A stretch of 13,685 bases of DNA from CAVRZY01 sp963725415 (lineage in GTDB: Bacteria > Acidobacteriota > Terriglobia > Bryobacterales > Bryobacteraceae): positions 1 to 13,685 of the forward strand of contig CAVRZY010000031.1 in the NCBI GenBank assembly GCA_963725415.1. Reading direction: 5' to 3'. The position numbers and the translations under genes were made by a program. Positions 6,881 to 13,660 of this stretch are shown piece by piece. Below the pieces are notes generated by a model, which did not search any database, was not told where the DNA came from, and saw nothing but the letters and a program-made list of their open reading frames with translations. Position 1 is the stretch's first letter. Each line of letters starts with the position of its first letter.

Positions 6881-7905
6881 TCCGCGTTGGCGTAGTCGGT
6901 TATGGTTACTGGGGGCCCAACGTGGTGCGTAACTTCAGCGAGGCGCCCGGGGCCCAGGTGGTGGCCGTAAGCGATCTGGGTCCGGAACGGCTGGCCCTGG
7001 CGCGCAGCCGCTATCCGGCGGTGGAGACCACCGCCGACTACCGCGATCTGCTGGCCAACCCGCACATCGACGCAATCGCAATCTGCACCCCGGTCGCGAG
7101 CCACTTCGAGGCCGCCCTGGGCGCGCTGCGGGCCGGCAAGCACGTGCTCGTCGAGAAGCCCTTGACGACCAGTTCCGAGCAGGCCCTGCGCCTGATCGAA
7201 GAGGCCGAGCGGCGCCAGCGGCTTCTGATGGTGGATCATACTTTCGTCTACACCGGGGCGGTGCGAAAGATTCGGGAACTGGTGGCCGGCGGCGCGCTGG
7301 GGGAGCTCTATTACTACGACTCGGTGCGCGTGAACCTGGGGCTGTTCCAGCACGACGTGGATGTCATCTGGGACCTGGCGGTGCACGATCTGTCGATCAT
7401 GGACTACGTGCTGCCGTCGCGGCCCTGCGCGGTGTCGGCGACCGGCATCAGTCACGTGGCCGGGGCGCCGGAGAACATTGCCTACATCACCTTGTTCTTC
7501 CAGAACCAGCTCATCGCCCACGTGCACGTGAACTGGCTGGCGCCAGTGAAGGTGCGCCGCACGCTGATCGGCGGAAGCCGCAGGATGATCCTGTACGACG
7601 ACATCGAGCCCAGCGAGAAGGTGAAAATCTACGATAAAGGCATCACGCTCAGCGACGGCGCAGAGAGCGTGTACAAGATGCTGATCAGCTATCGCACCGG
7701 CGACATGTGGGCCCCTCAGTTGGATGCGACCGAAGCGCTGCAAACCGAGGTGCGGCACTTCCTGCGGTGCGTCGAGGAGGGCGAGCATCCTATTACCGGT
7801 GGAGAAGCGGGGCTACAGGTGGTCCGGGTGCTGGAAGCAGCCACGCGCTCGATGAAGGAGCGCGGCCGGCCGGTGGAATTGCCGCCAGAAAGGGGCGCGG
7901 CGTGA
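6877..7905 (+). CDS. Gfo/Idh/MocA family NAD(P)-dependent sugar oxidoreductase (WbpB/WlbA-like)
   Basis: A 342-residue cytosolic dehydrogenase. Relatives WbpB and WlbA oxidise C-3 of a UDP-N-acetyl-glucosaminuronate to a keto sugar, ready for transamination. The frame is open upstream, but ATG 6877 has AAGGGGG five bases before it and gives the conserved start MIRVGVVGYGYWGPNVVRNF. The Rossmann dinucleotide motif G-x-G-x-x-G is at residues 8-13. The catalytic Lys lies in VEKPL (K94), and the His of WDLAVHDLSIM (H170) matches the second active-site position of the family. The C-terminal half holds the open beta-sheet domain, including HVHVNWLAPVKVRRTLIGG. The stop overlaps the next gene's GTG as GTGA. 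Its position between a WbpD-like acetyltransferase and a C-3 type DegT enzyme supports 3-keto sugar chemistry. Related dehydrogenases act on many sugars, so the exact substrate is inferred. Confidence 0.9.
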   Translation: MIRVGVVGYGYWGPNVVRNFSEAPGAQVVAVSDLGPERLALARSRYPAVETTADYRDLLANPHIDAIAICTPVASHFEAALGALRAGKHVLVEKPLTTSSEQALRLIEEAERRQRLLMVDHTFVYTGAVRKIRELVAGGALGELYYYDSVRVNLGLFQHDVDVIWDLAVHDLSIMDYVLPSRPCAVSATGISHVAGAPENIAYITLFFQNQLIAHVHVNWLAPVKVRRTLIGGSRRMILYDDIEPSEKVKIYDKGITLSDGAESVYKMLISYRTGDMWAPQLDATEALQTEVRHFLRCVEEGEHPITGGEAGLQVVRVLEAATRSMKERGRPVELPPERGAA

Positions 7906-9005
7906 TTCCGTTCCTGGACCTGAAAGCGCAGTACCGCAGCATCAAGGCCGAGGTGGATGCCGCTATCGCCGGCGTGCTGGAGAGCTGCCAGTTTGCGCTG
8001 GGCAGCGAGGTGGCGGCCTTCGAGAAGGAGTTTGCGCTTTACTGCGGCGCTTCCTATGGGATTGCGGTGAACTCCGGCACCAGCGCCCTGCATCTGGCGC
8101 TGCTAGCTGCGGGCGTGGGGCCCGGCGACGAGGTCATCACGGTTCCCTTCACCTTTGTCGCCACGGCAGCGGCGGTGTGTTACACGGGTGCGCGGCCGGT
8201 GTTCGTGGACATCGATCCTCGCTCCCACACCATGGACGTGACGCGCATCGACAGCACGCTCACCGCCCGGACGAAGGTCATTCTTCCGGTGCACCTTTAT
8301 GGGCAGCCCGCCGATATGGACCCGATTCTCGAGATTGCCCGGCGGAGGGGCTTGCTGGTGATCGAGGACGCCGCCCAGGCCCACGGCGCCCACTACAAGG
8401 GCCGCCGGGCGGGGAGCCTGGGTGACCTGGCCTGCTTCAGCTTTTACCCCGGCAAGAATCTGGGCGCCTACGGCGAGGGGGGTATGGTGTTGACCGACAA
8501 CCCGGACTTCGCCCGGACCATCCGCATGCTGCGCGACTGGGGCCAGGAGCGCAAGTATCACCACGTGCTGAAGGGCTACAACTACCGCATGGAGGGCATC
8601 CAGGGCGCGGTGCTGCGGGTCAAGCTGCGACACCTGGAAGCCTGGACCGAGGCCCGCCGGGCGCACGCCGCGCGCTATCACGAACTGCTGGCCTCCAGCG
8701 TCGTGGTTCCGCAGGAGATGCCCTACGCGCGCCACGTCTACCACGTTTACGCCATTCGAGCCCGGCACAGGGACAACCTCCATCAGGAACTGAACGCGCG
8801 GGGGATCCAGACCGGGATCCACTACCCGGTCCCGGTTCATTTGCTGGAGGCCTACCGCGACCTGGGGTACACGCGCGGCGATTTCCCCTGTTCGGAGCAG
8901 GTCGCCGGCGAGGTGCTGTCGTTGCCCATGTTCCCGGAGTTGACCGACTCGCAGATCGAGACCGTGAGCGCCGCAGTGCGCGAGTCTGGAGGGAAGGCGT
9001 CGTGA
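7902..9005 (+). CDS. DegT/DnrJ/EryC1 aminotransferase 1 (WbpE/QdtB-like, C-3 type)
   Basis: A 367-residue PLP enzyme that would transfer an amino group from glutamate to a keto nucleotide sugar. The GTG at 7902 overlaps the oxidoreductase stop and gives the classical start IPFLDLKAQYRSIKAEVDAA. The frame is open upstream but overlaps the previous gene. PLP-site features are NSGTSALHLAL (57-67), the Asp of VIEDAAQAHGAHYKG (D156), and the Schiff-base Lys in SFYPGKNLGAYGEGG (K185). The PGKNLGAYG-EGG form is that of 3-aminotransferases such as WbpE and QdtB/FdtB, unlike the HPRKxITTG form of the two other DegT proteins here. KGYNYRMEGIQGAVL and a C-terminal GIQTGIHYPVPVHLLEAY complete the family pattern. 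Together with its two upstream neighbours it forms an oxidise-aminate-acetylate trio. Confident in family; the C-3 regiochemistry is a motif-based inference. Confidence 0.93.
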   Translation: MIPFLDLKAQYRSIKAEVDAAIAGVLESCQFALGSEVAAFEKEFALYCGASYGIAVNSGTSALHLALLAAGVGPGDEVITVPFTFVATAAAVCYTGARPVFVDIDPRSHTMDVTRIDSTLTARTKVILPVHLYGQPADMDPILEIARRRGLLVIEDAAQAHGAHYKGRRAGSLGDLACFSFYPGKNLGAYGEGGMVLTDNPDFARTIRMLRDWGQERKYHHVLKGYNYRMEGIQGAVLRVKLRHLEAWTEARRAHAARYHELLASSVVVPQEMPYARHVYHVYAIRARHRDNLHQELNARGIQTGIHYPVPVHLLEAYRDLGYTRGDFPCSEQVAGEVLSLPMFPELTDSQIETVSAAVRESGGKAS

Positions 9006-9661
9006 AGGCGTTCATCTTCGGAGCCGGCGCGCAAGGCAGGGTCGTACTGGACATCCTGCTCGACCAGGCGGAACACGAGTCGTTCGCCTTCCTCGACGAG
9101 AATGAGCAGGTTTGGGGAAAGCAGGTGAACGGCGTGGTGGTCCTGGGAGGTCTGGACTTTGCGGCGCGGCAGGAAAAAGAGAGTTTCGCCGTGATCGTGG
9201 CGTTGGGGAGCCCGGCGGCCAGACTGGCGGTCACGGAGAGAATCAAGGCGCGTGGCCTGCGTTTGTTGAACGCGGTGCACCCCTCCGCGGTGATCGCTTC
9301 GAGCGCGATCCTGGGCCAGGGGAACATGATCGGCGCCGGCGCGGTGATCAACTCAAATGCGAGAATCGGAGATAGCGTGATCGTCAACACGGGCGCTATC
9401 GTGGAACACGACGATGTTTTGGAGGACGGCGCGACCATCTGTCCGGGAGCTAACCTGGGCGGCCGGGTTCGGGTCGGCCGCGGCGCGTTTGTCAGCACCG
9501 GGGCCATCGTTCTTCCGCGGGTGTCGATGGGCGCTGGGGCCGTGGTTGCCGCCGGCTCGATCGTGACGCGCGACGTGCCGGGCGGAACGCTGGTGATGGG
9601 GACGCCGGCCCGGTTTCGCGAGCCGGTCGATGAGAGCTTTGACTGGAAACGCGTGCTGTAG
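9002..9661 (+). CDS. PglD/NeuD-like sugar O/N-acyltransferase
   Basis: A 219-residue cytosolic acyltransferase of the NeuD/PglD/BacB group, which acylates the 4-amino group of UDP sugars or hydroxyls of sialic-acid-like sugars. It starts at GTG 9002, overlapping the previous stop as GTGA. Residues 1-90 form the small Rossmann-like substrate domain with FIFGAGAQGRVVLD near the start. From about 97 on, hexapeptide repeats form the beta-helix (SSAILGQGNMIGAGAVINSN, CPGANLGGRVRVGRGAFV, VAAGSIVTRDVPGGT, MGTPAR). The His in GAIVEHDDVLEDG (H136) matches the catalytic base of PglD. It is the second acyltransferase in the cluster and directly precedes a C-4 type DegT gene, so the likely job is capping that enzyme's 4-amino product. 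The acyl group need not be acetyl. Family is firm; the partner assignment is inference. Confidence 0.9.
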   Translation: MKAFIFGAGAQGRVVLDILLDQAEHESFAFLDENEQVWGKQVNGVVVLGGLDFAARQEKESFAVIVALGSPAARLAVTERIKARGLRLLNAVHPSAVIASSAILGQGNMIGAGAVINSNARIGDSVIVNTGAIVEHDDVLEDGATICPGANLGGRVRVGRGAFVSTGAIVLPRVSMGAGAVVAAGSIVTRDVPGGTLVMGTPARFREPVDESFDWKRVL

Positions 9662-9664
9662 AAA

Positions 9665-9670
9665 AGGGGA
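9665..9670 (+). promoter_or_regulatory. Ribosome-binding site selecting the GTG start of DegT 2
   Basis: AGGGGA, then six bases, then GTG at 9677. A TTG at 9671 is in the same frame but directly abuts this site, so it cannot be the start. Confidence 0.6.
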
Positions 9671-9676
9671 TTGGGT

Positions 9677-10834
9677 GTGCAGGATCTGTTCGAGGACCAC
9701 ATCCCGCTGCTGAAGCCCTGGTTGGGGGAAGAAGAGGTGCGGGCGGCCGGCGAGGCCATTCTGTCGGGCTGGGTAAGTCAAGGGCCGCGGGTGATCGAGT
9801 TCGAGAACGCCGTGGCGGCGTACGTGGGCGCCCGCTACGGCGTGGCCACCAATGCCTGCACCTCTGCCCTGCATTTGGCTTTGCAGTTGAGCGGAGTGCG
9901 ATCAGGCGACGAGGTGATTCTGCCGTCGTTTACCTGCATGGCCACCGCCAATGCCGTCCACCATGCGGGCGGCCGGCCGGTGTTCGCCGAAATCGATCCT
10001 CGCACCTACAACCTCGACCCGCAGGCCGCGGCCGCAGCCATCACCCCGAGGACGCGAGCCATCCTGGTGGTCGATCAGATCGGGCTTCCGGCGGATATCG
10101 ATGCGTTTGTCGAGCTAGCCCGAAGACGCGGTGTGGCGCTGGTGGAAGACGGAGCCTGCACGCTGGGCGGAACTTATAAGGGGAAGCGCGTGGGGGGCCT
10201 GGGACCGCCCACCTGTTTCAGCTTCCATCCGCGCAAGATGATCACCACCGGGGAAGGTGGGATGATTACGACCAACGACGCAGAGCTGGCCGGGCAGGCT
10301 CGCATGCTGCGCGCCACCGGCGCTTCCATCTCGGATCTGGAGCGGCACAAGGCCAAGGGCGTCCTGGTGCAGCAATACGGCAGCGTGGGCTACAACTATC
10401 GAATGACCGACATGCAGGCGGCCATCGGGCTGGTGCAGTTGCGGAAAATCGTGGCCATGCTGGAGCAGCGCGCCGCCCAGGCGCGCCGCTACGATGCGGC
10501 GCTGGCCCAGATCGAGGACGTCGGGCCGCCCTACGTCCCGGAATACGCCACCCACACCTACTCCTCGTACCTGATCCGCCTGGGGCGCAACTGCCCGGCC
10601 GGGCGGGACCACCTGCTGCGGGCGATGGCGGAGCGTGGCATCTCCTGCCGGGTCGGCATCCAACCATTGCACAAAGAGCCGTTCTACCGGGCGAGCTGCC
10701 GCAACCTCAGCCTGCCGGTGACCGAAGAGGCCGCGCGCTCCACGCTGTTCCTGCCGATCTTTCCGGGGTTGACCGAAGCGCAGCAGGAGCGCATCATCGC
10801 CACCTTAAAGGAGAGCCTGGCCAGGCGCTGCTAG
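9677..10834 (+). CDS. DegT/DnrJ/EryC1 aminotransferase 2 (C-4 type motif)
   Basis: A 385-residue PLP-dependent nucleotide-sugar aminotransferase. GTG 9677 was chosen for its spacing from AGGGGA, giving MQDLFEDHIPLLKPWLGEEE. The substrate-end motif ILSGWVSQGPRVIEFE is at 28-43, NACTSALHLAL at 59-69, the PLP-pairing Asp in LVEDGACTLGG (D158), and the Schiff-base Lys in CFSFHPRKMITTGEGGM (K187). The HPRKxITTGEGG form matches 4-aminotransferases such as PseC and PerA. GYNYRMTDMQAAIGLVQL follows at about 240. One oddity is GLGPPTCFSF where most relatives have G-x-x-G-D before the CFSF strand. It follows the PglD-like gene by 15 bp and precedes the GT2 gene by 7 bp. The keto-sugar substrate would come from a dehydratase that is not in the window. 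Similarity to the third DegT gene points to an old duplication or separate recruitment of a close relative. Confidence 0.92.
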   Translation: MQDLFEDHIPLLKPWLGEEEVRAAGEAILSGWVSQGPRVIEFENAVAAYVGARYGVATNACTSALHLALQLSGVRSGDEVILPSFTCMATANAVHHAGGRPVFAEIDPRTYNLDPQAAAAAITPRTRAILVVDQIGLPADIDAFVELARRRGVALVEDGACTLGGTYKGKRVGGLGPPTCFSFHPRKMITTGEGGMITTNDAELAGQARMLRATGASISDLERHKAKGVLVQQYGSVGYNYRMTDMQAAIGLVQLRKIVAMLEQRAAQARRYDAALAQIEDVGPPYVPEYATHTYSSYLIRLGRNCPAGRDHLLRAMAERGISCRVGIQPLHKEPFYRASCRNLSLPVTEEAARSTLFLPIFPGLTEAQQERIIATLKESLARRC

Positions 10835-10841
10835 TCCTGCG

Positions 10842-11540
10842 ATGGAGATCTCGGTAATCTTTCCCGCCTACAACGAGGAGCGGAACATCCGCGGCGCCAT
10901 GTCTGGGGCGCTGGAAGCGCTGCGCCCGCTGTTCGGCGGATTCGAGATCCTCGTCATCGACGACGGAAGCCGCGACGCAACCGGGAAGATCGCCGACGCG
11001 CTGGCCGCCGAGCATCCCGAAATCCGGGTGATCCACAATCCGGTGAATCTGGGGGCCGGCGCCTGCGTGTTGATCGGGTTTCGCCAGGCCCGCTGCGAGC
11101 TGGTGATTCACAACGCCATGGATTATCCGTTCGACTTGCGCGAGCTGGCCTGGATGGTCCCGTTGATGGAGGATGCGGACATCGTGGTGGCGGCGCGGAA
11201 AAGCCGGGCGGGCTACAGCCTCTACCGCAAGCTGACTTCGGTGGTCAACGTCGCGCTGCTGCGCCTGCTGTTCGACCTTCGATTGCGCGACTACAATTTC
11301 ACCCAGCTCTACCGTAAATCGGTTCTGGACTCGCTCGAGATCGAGGCCCGCAGCACGGCGTTCCTGACGCCGGAGACTCTGATTCGGGCGCACGACAAGG
11401 GGTATCGAATCAAGGAAGTCGAGGTCGAGTATCACCCCCGCCAGGCCGGCGTGGCCACCTCGGGGAGCCCGCGCGTGATTATCCGCTCCCTGCGAGACAT
11501 GCTCCGGTTTTGGTACAAGAGGGCCAGAGAGAGACAATAA
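10842..11540 (+). CDS. Small GT2 glycosyltransferase, DPM1-like
   Basis: A 232-residue GT-A fold glycosyltransferase that most resembles polyprenyl-phosphate mannose/glucose synthases (DPM1 group). It starts at ATG 10842, 7 bp after DegT 2, without a clear ribosome site, so translation is probably coupled. The nucleotide-binding half is standard: EISVIFPAYNEERNI (2-16) and EILVIDDGSRDATGKI (35-50), then NPVNLGAGACVLIGF. The second acidic motif, usually D-x-D-x-Q, is here HNAMDYPFD (90-98), so the first Asp is Asn and the Gln is missing. Later segments SLYRKLTSVVNVALLRLLF and DYNFTQLYRKSVL fit the DPM1 pattern. There is no C-terminal transmembrane extension, so a peripheral membrane enzyme is likely. 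It may charge a lipid carrier with one of the amino sugars made next to it, possibly for the GT39 enzyme upstream. That link is inference. Confidence 0.87.
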   Translation: MEISVIFPAYNEERNIRGAMSGALEALRPLFGGFEILVIDDGSRDATGKIADALAAEHPEIRVIHNPVNLGAGACVLIGFRQARCELVIHNAMDYPFDLRELAWMVPLMEDADIVVAARKSRAGYSLYRKLTSVVNVALLRLLFDLRLRDYNFTQLYRKSVLDSLEIEARSTAFLTPETLIRAHDKGYRIKEVEVEYHPRQAGVATSGSPRVIIRSLRDMLRFWYKRARERQ

Positions 11541-11547
11541 GTAGCCG

Positions 11548-12513
11548 ATGCAAAACGCACGCATGCTGATCACCGGGGGCGCCGGCCTGGTAGGCTCCTA
11601 CATTGCCGATTTACTGGTCGAAGAGGGCGCCTCCGAGGTCGTCATTCTGGACAACTTTGTTCGCGGGCGCCGCGAGAACCTGGCCTCAGCGCTGGCCAGC
11701 GGGCGCGTCTCCATCCTGGAAGGCGACATCCGGGACCGGGAGCGGGTGGCCCAGGCGATGCGCGGCATCGACGTGCTGTTCCATCAGGCCGCCATCCGCA
11801 TCACGCAATGCGCCGAGGAGCCGCGGCTGGCTCTGGAAGTCCTGGTGGATGGTACTTTCAATGTGCTGGAGGAAGCGGTCCGAGCCAAGGTGAAGAAGGT
11901 GGTGGCGGCCTCCTCGGCGTCGGTCTACGGACTGGCTGAGGAATTCCCTACCCGGGAATCTCACAACTCTTACAACAACCGCACTCTCTACGGCGCTTCG
12001 AAAGTGTTCAACGAGGCGCTGCTCAGGAGTTTCCAAGACATGTACGGTCTGGACTACGTGGCGTTGCGCTACTTCAACGTCTACGGTCCGCGGATGGACA
12101 TCCACGGCGCCTACACCGAAGTGCTGATCCGATGGATGGAGCGCATCGCCAGCGGCCAGCCGCCGCTGATTCTGGGCGACGGCACGCAGACCATGGACTT
12201 CGTCCACGTGCGTGACATTGCCAGGGCCAACATCCTGGCCGCGCACGCGAACGTCACCGACGAAGTGTTCAACGTGGCCAGCGGCGCCGAGACCAGCCTC
12301 AACGAACTCGCCGATACTCTGTTGAAGGTGATGGACTCCCCCCTGCGGCCGGAGTACGGGCCGGAGCGGAAGGTGAATCCGGTGTCGCGGCGGCTGGCCG
12401 ATATGAGCAAGGCGAAGCGGCTGCTGGGCTTCGAGGCCAGTATCCCTCTGGAAGAGGGCTTGCGCGGGCTGGTCTCCTGGTGGCAGTCTCAACGGCAGGG
12501 AAAGGAGGCGTGA
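11548..12513 (+). CDS. NAD-dependent epimerase/dehydratase, GalE-like extended SDR
   Basis: A 321-residue cytosolic extended short-chain dehydrogenase acting on a nucleotide sugar. The NAD-binding motif is TGGAGLVGS (9-17), the acidic residue after the second strand lies in ILDNFVRG, and FHQAA is at 78-82. The catalytic triad is visible as Ser in ASSASVYG (S123) with YGASK (Y148, K152). The Ser-Ala-Ser-Val-Tyr arrangement matches 4-epimerases, and the Asp-Glu pair expected after it in 4,6-dehydratases is not seen. RYFNVYGPRMDIHGAYTEVL (174-193) and LGDGTQTMDFVHVRDIA are typical of this subfamily. It starts at ATG 11548, 7 bp after the GT2 gene, with only a weak GA-rich ribosome site. Its last codons contain the ribosome site of the next DegT gene. 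UDP-glucose or UDP-GlcNAc 4-epimerase activity is the best guess; a role in making the keto substrate for DegT 3 is possible. Confidence 0.9.
   Translation: MQNARMLITGGAGLVGSYIADLLVEEGASEVVILDNFVRGRRENLASALASGRVSILEGDIRDRERVAQAMRGIDVLFHQAAIRITQCAEEPRLALEVLVDGTFNVLEEAVRAKVKKVVAASSASVYGLAEEFPTRESHNSYNNRTLYGASKVFNEALLRSFQDMYGLDYVALRYFNVYGPRMDIHGAYTEVLIRWMERIASGQPPLILGDGTQTMDFVHVRDIARANILAAHANVTDEVFNVASGAETSLNELADTLLKVMDSPLRPEYGPERKVNPVSRRLADMSKAKRLLGFEASIPLEEGLRGLVSWWQSQRQGKEA
12503..12508 (+). promoter_or_regulatory. Strong Shine-Dalgarno site for DegT 3
   Basis: AGGAGG, six bases, then the GTG start at 12515. It is embedded in the last codons of the epimerase gene (Lys-Glu-Ala) and is the strongest ribosome site in the sugar operon. 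Confidence 0.8.
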
Positions 12514-12514
12514 G

Positions 12515-13660
12515 GTGTCCGAGCCGGCCAAGATGATCCCCATCATCCGGCCCGTGATGGATGAGCGGGAGCTGGAAGCGGCCGGGCGGCCGATTCTGTC
12601 CGGCTGGGTGACCCAAGGGCCTGAAGTGGCGGCTTTCGAGCGCGAGTTTGCGGCCGCGGTGGGGGCGGCTCATGCCTGTGCCGTGTCCAGTTGCACGACC
12701 GCCTTGCACCTGGCGCTGCTGGCGGCCGGCGTCCGCCCCGGCGATGAAGTCATCACCGCCAGCCATTCCTTCATCGCCACGGCCAACAGCATCCGGTACT
12801 GCGGGGCCAGGCCCATGTTTGTGGACATCGAGCCGGAGACTTTCAACATGGATCCGGCCCTGGTCGAGCCGGCCATCACCGAACGTACCCGCGCCATCCT
12901 GTGCGTCCACCAGATGGGGATGCCCTGCGATTTGAAGGCGATCCTGGCGGTCGCCCGCCGGCACTCGCTGCCGCTGATCGAAGATGCTGCCTGCGCCATC
13001 GGCAGCGAGATACTATGGAACGGCGCCTGGGAGAAGATCGGCAAGCCGCACGGGGACATCGCCTGCTTCTCCTTTCACCCCCGCAAGCTCATCACCACCG
13101 GCGACGGCGGGATGATCACCACGTCGAACGCCGAATGGGACCGGCAGTTCCGGCTCTGGCGCCAGCATGGCATGAGCGTGCCGGATACGGTGCGGCATGG
13201 GGCCAGGGAGGTGATCTTCGAATCCTATCCGGAGCTGGGCTACAACTACCGCATGACGGATTTGCAGGCGGCTATCGGGCGCGAGCAACTGAAGCGGCTG
13301 CCGGAGATCGTAGAACGCCGGCGTTTTCTGGCGGGCCGCTATCGTGAGCTGCTGGCCGGTGTGCCAGGGCTGCGGCTGCCGGAACAGCCCTCCTGGGCGC
13401 GCAGCAACTTCCAAAGCTATTGCGTGCGCCTGCCGGAGGAATGCGACCAGCGGGCGGTGATGCAGTTCATGCTGGAGCAGGGCATCGCCACCCGGCGCGG
13501 GATCATGTGCGCGCATCGCGAGCTGCCCTATGCGGGCGGCGGGGAACGCTTGCCGCACAGCGAGGCGGCGCAGGACCGCAGCATTCTCCTCCCGCTCTTC
13601 CACCAGATGACCGAAGACGATCAGCAGCGAGTTGCTCTGGCGCTGCGGCAGGCGGTATGA
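12515..13660 (+). CDS. DegT/DnrJ/EryC1 aminotransferase 3 (C-4 type motif)
   Basis: A 381-residue PLP-dependent nucleotide-sugar aminotransferase starting at GTG 12515, one base after the epimerase stop, with AGGAGG ahead of it. Landmarks are ILSGWVTQGPEVAAFERE (27-44), SSCTTALHLALLAAGV (58-73), PGDEVITASHSFIATAN (75-91), the Asp of LIEDAACAIGSE (D157), and the Schiff-base Lys in CFSFHPRKLITTGDGGM (K191). LGYNYRMTDLQAAIGREQL follows. Compared with DegT 2 it has an extra stretch between the Asp and Lys motifs (residues 166-181, containing LWNGAWEKIGKPHG) and keeps the G-D before the ACFSF strand. The motif form again suggests a 4-amino product. Its partner is probably the adjoining epimerase or the next gene, whose ATG overlaps its stop as ATGA. 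Amino donor and sugar are not determined by sequence. Confidence 0.92.
   Translation: MSEPAKMIPIIRPVMDERELEAAGRPILSGWVTQGPEVAAFEREFAAAVGAAHACAVSSCTTALHLALLAAGVRPGDEVITASHSFIATANSIRYCGARPMFVDIEPETFNMDPALVEPAITERTRAILCVHQMGMPCDLKAILAVARRHSLPLIEDAACAIGSEILWNGAWEKIGKPHGDIACFSFHPRKLITTGDGGMITTSNAEWDRQFRLWRQHGMSVPDTVRHGAREVIFESYPELGYNYRMTDLQAAIGREQLKRLPEIVERRRFLAGRYRELLAGVPGLRLPEQPSWARSNFQSYCVRLPEECDQRAVMQFMLEQGIATRRGIMCAHRELPYAGGGERLPHSEAAQDRSILLPLFHQMTEDDQQRVALALRQAV

Noticed and set aside
6766..7788. Open frame of about 340 codons on the minus strand
   Set aside because: It is antisense to the Gfo/Idh/MocA oxidoreductase gene, with no motif of its own.
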